This document shows positions 5,414-6,120 of a DNA stretch of 6,120 bases, piece by piece. The position numbers and the translations under genes are program-made. Source of the stretch: Clostridia bacterium (lineage in GTDB: Bacteria > Bacillota_A > Clostridia > Oscillospirales > CAG-272); NCBI GenBank assembly GCA_017462445.1, contig JAFTRB010000006.1, positions 1-6,120 on the forward strand. Reading direction: 5' to 3'. The notes beneath the pieces are model-generated. The model had not been told where the DNA came from. It saw nothing but the letters and a program-made list of their open reading frames with translations, and searched no databases. How positions within the stretch are numbered: position 1 is the first letter of the stretch; the number at the start of each line of letters is the position of its first letter.

Positions 5414-5767
5414 GTAAAAACTGTGACGAAGAGAGTAGCGGCGTGAAATGGGCGCAGAGAGTCGGCGGTGGGTGCAAGCCGATACCGAGTAGCGCGCGGC
5501 GAAAATCACTTCCGAGTTGCAAGCTTGAAAGGCTTTGCCCCGGTTCTTGGCGGATATCCCCCTTGTGGTGCTGAGCGGTGGGCGGCGTGTTCCTTGTTGC
5601 TCCTCTTGTGGAGTCGGGTGCGCGGATTTGGTGCTTTTGTCCTGTGGGGCGGGCGCTGTGGTTGAGTATGGCGAGCCGTATCTCTGCGTAAAGGGGAGCA
5701 TATTGATTGATATGTGAAAAGGTGGTATATTTCCGTTTCCGTATTGGGGGCGGATTTTTTGTTTTTT
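5414..5767 (+). promoter_or_regulatory. T-box riboswitch (tRNA-sensing leader)
   Basis: T-box leaders bind a specific uncharged tRNA and then permit read-through into amino-acid genes. Stem I: GTGA/TCAC base (5423-5426 with 5506-5509), AGTA (5434-5437) facing GAA (5501-5503), AGAGAG (5456-5461), and the distal TCGGC...GCCGA hairpin with loop ggtgggtgcaa (5462-5482). Next come tccgagttgc, a long middle part, a likely stem III (CATAT/ATATG, 5699-5714), and the antiterminator GAAAAGG (5716-5722) with CCGTTTC (5733-5739). Its bulge TGGT (5723-5726) would pair with the tRNA 3' end, implying discriminator A. The antiterminator overlaps the terminator, so the two are mutually exclusive. The specifier lies in 5491-5500; CGC (Arg) at 5495-5497 is one possible reading, not secure. 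The T-box core (ggtggtatatttccg) is divergent and the leader, about 350 nt, is long. No regulated gene follows in the window. Confidence 0.9.
5732..5767 (+). terminator. Intrinsic terminator of the T-box
   Basis: TCCGTTTCC (5732-5740) pairs along all 9 positions, including three G-U pairs, with GGGGGCGGA (5746-5754) around loop GTATT. TTTTTTGTTTTTT follows (5755-5767). The left arm shares CCGTTTC with the antiterminator, as expected for a T-box switch. Confidence 0.93.
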
Positions 5768-5778
5768 GAGGTTAGAGG

Positions 5779-5844
5779 ATGAAAGCCCTCCGCGCTTTGC
5801 CTCGCTCCCGACGGAGTCGGGTGAGGGATCTCCTGAAAGGGTGA
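5779..5844 (+). CDS. Possible 21-codon remnant or leader ORF after the T-box
   Basis: ATG at 5779 is preceded by GAGG (5768-5771) at 7-nt spacing, right after the terminator, where a T-box-controlled gene should begin. The frame encodes 21 residues, six of them Arg, and stops at 5842-5844 inside repeat sequence. Codons from about 5804 lie in a dispersed repeat found also at 279-303. It may be the start of a lost gene overwritten by repeats, or chance. No family is recognisable. Confidence 0.25.
   Translation: MKALRALPRSRRSRVRDLLKG
5804..5828. repeat. Dispersed hairpin repeat, copy 2
   Basis: Matches 279-303, with the same CCCGAC-gga-GTCGGG hairpin (5807-5821) followed by gtgaggga. It joins directly to the compound repeat that begins ggatctcctgaaaggg (5826), a junction not present in the other copy of either repeat. 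Confidence 0.7.
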
Positions 5845-5921
5845 AGTTTGCTTCGCAAGTGAAGTTTTGCCTTATGGCAAAGTGAAGTTTCTATCGAAGT
5901 GAAGTTTTGCCTTATGGCAAA
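5841..5921. repeat. Micro-hairpin tandem array, copy 2
   Basis: Four gtgaagttt modules (5841-5858, 5859-5881, 5882-5898, 5899-5921) in the same alternating order as 4659-4779 but one 40-bp period shorter. The large hairpins have loop TTAT instead of CCTC or CTTC, with unchanged TTTGCC/GGCAAA stems. Module 1 has loop TTC instead of GTC. The array is followed by the same gtgagttgttatagg junction as copy 1. Confidence 0.9.
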
Positions 5922-5948
5922 GTGAGTTGTTATAGGAATTCCCCGACC

Positions 5949-6120
5949 TGTCATCCTGAGCGAAGCGTAGCGTAGTCGAAGGATCTCTTTCTTCGGTAGC
6001 GAAAAGTAACAAAAGGATAGGTAGGCTATAATCCTTACTAGATCCCTTCGCCACCGATGGTGGCTCGGCTTTGCTCCGCCTGCGCTACGCAAAGCTTCGA
6101 CTCGCATTCGCTCGCTCAGG
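5949..6120. mobile_element. MITE-like inverted-repeat element, cut by window end
   Basis: Second copy of the element at 4808-4983, starting with the identical left end TGTCATCCTGAGCG (5949-5962) and running to CGCTCAGG at the window edge, so about 6 bp of the right end are missing. Most of the interior is close to copy 1. One side hairpin is replaced: here GCCACC-gat-GGTGGC (6050-6064), where copy 1 has a different sequence. Confidence 0.75.

Noticed and set aside
5772..6107. 111-codon open frame on the - strand
   Set aside because: It runs through the hairpin array and the MITE-like element; its translation reflects palindromes, not a protein family.

Overview
The window looks like chromosomal DNA of a low-to-mid-GC Bacillota (Clostridia), probably an uncultured gut lineage. 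The reasons are a T-box leader with Clostridia-like stem I motifs, strong AGGAGG-type ribosome binding sites, consensus sigma-A promoters and a clostridial short deformylase subtype (motif MAANMIG). The taxonomy is an inference; nothing here identifies the genus.

Layout. Bases 1-620 hold no convincing gene. They are a mosaic of short hairpin-forming repeats, several of which recur at 5041-5291 and around 5804-5828. A promoter (621-649) drives malQ (680-2170, TTG start), a complete GH77 4-alpha-glucanotransferase. After 67 bp come four genes on the same strand, possibly one transcription unit: a 228-aa protein with a GreA-C-like N-terminus, a proline-rich linker and an SRA/YDG-like C-terminus (2238-2924); a 141-aa peptide-deformylase-like protein whose motif I glutamine is methionine (2938-3363); and two tandem paralogs of unknown function (3406-3972 and 4023-4568). 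Each paralog is preceded by the same 17-bp sequence, which lies within a near-palindrome.

Bases 4569-6120 carry no confident protein gene. Two copies of a compound repeat (about 4643-4983 and 5826 to beyond the window end) each consist of an array of micro-hairpins followed by a MITE-like inverted-repeat element. Between them sit more dispersed repeats, a perfect TTGACA-17-TATAAT promoter (5379-5407) and a complete T-box riboswitch with its terminator (about 5414-5767). No substantial reading frame follows the T-box inside the window, so it is either orphaned or separated from its gene by the repeat block.

How the parts work together. MalQ would act in cytosolic maltodextrin or glycogen metabolism, apparently alone here. 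The four-gene cluster has no recognised pathway. The SRA-like domain hints at recognition of modified DNA and the paralogs may carry a winged-helix-like region, so a defence or regulatory role is possible but speculative. The strongest leads are the orphan T-box between direct repeats, the GreA-C/SRA fusion without a nuclease domain, and the duplicated paralogs with their shared upstream palindrome.
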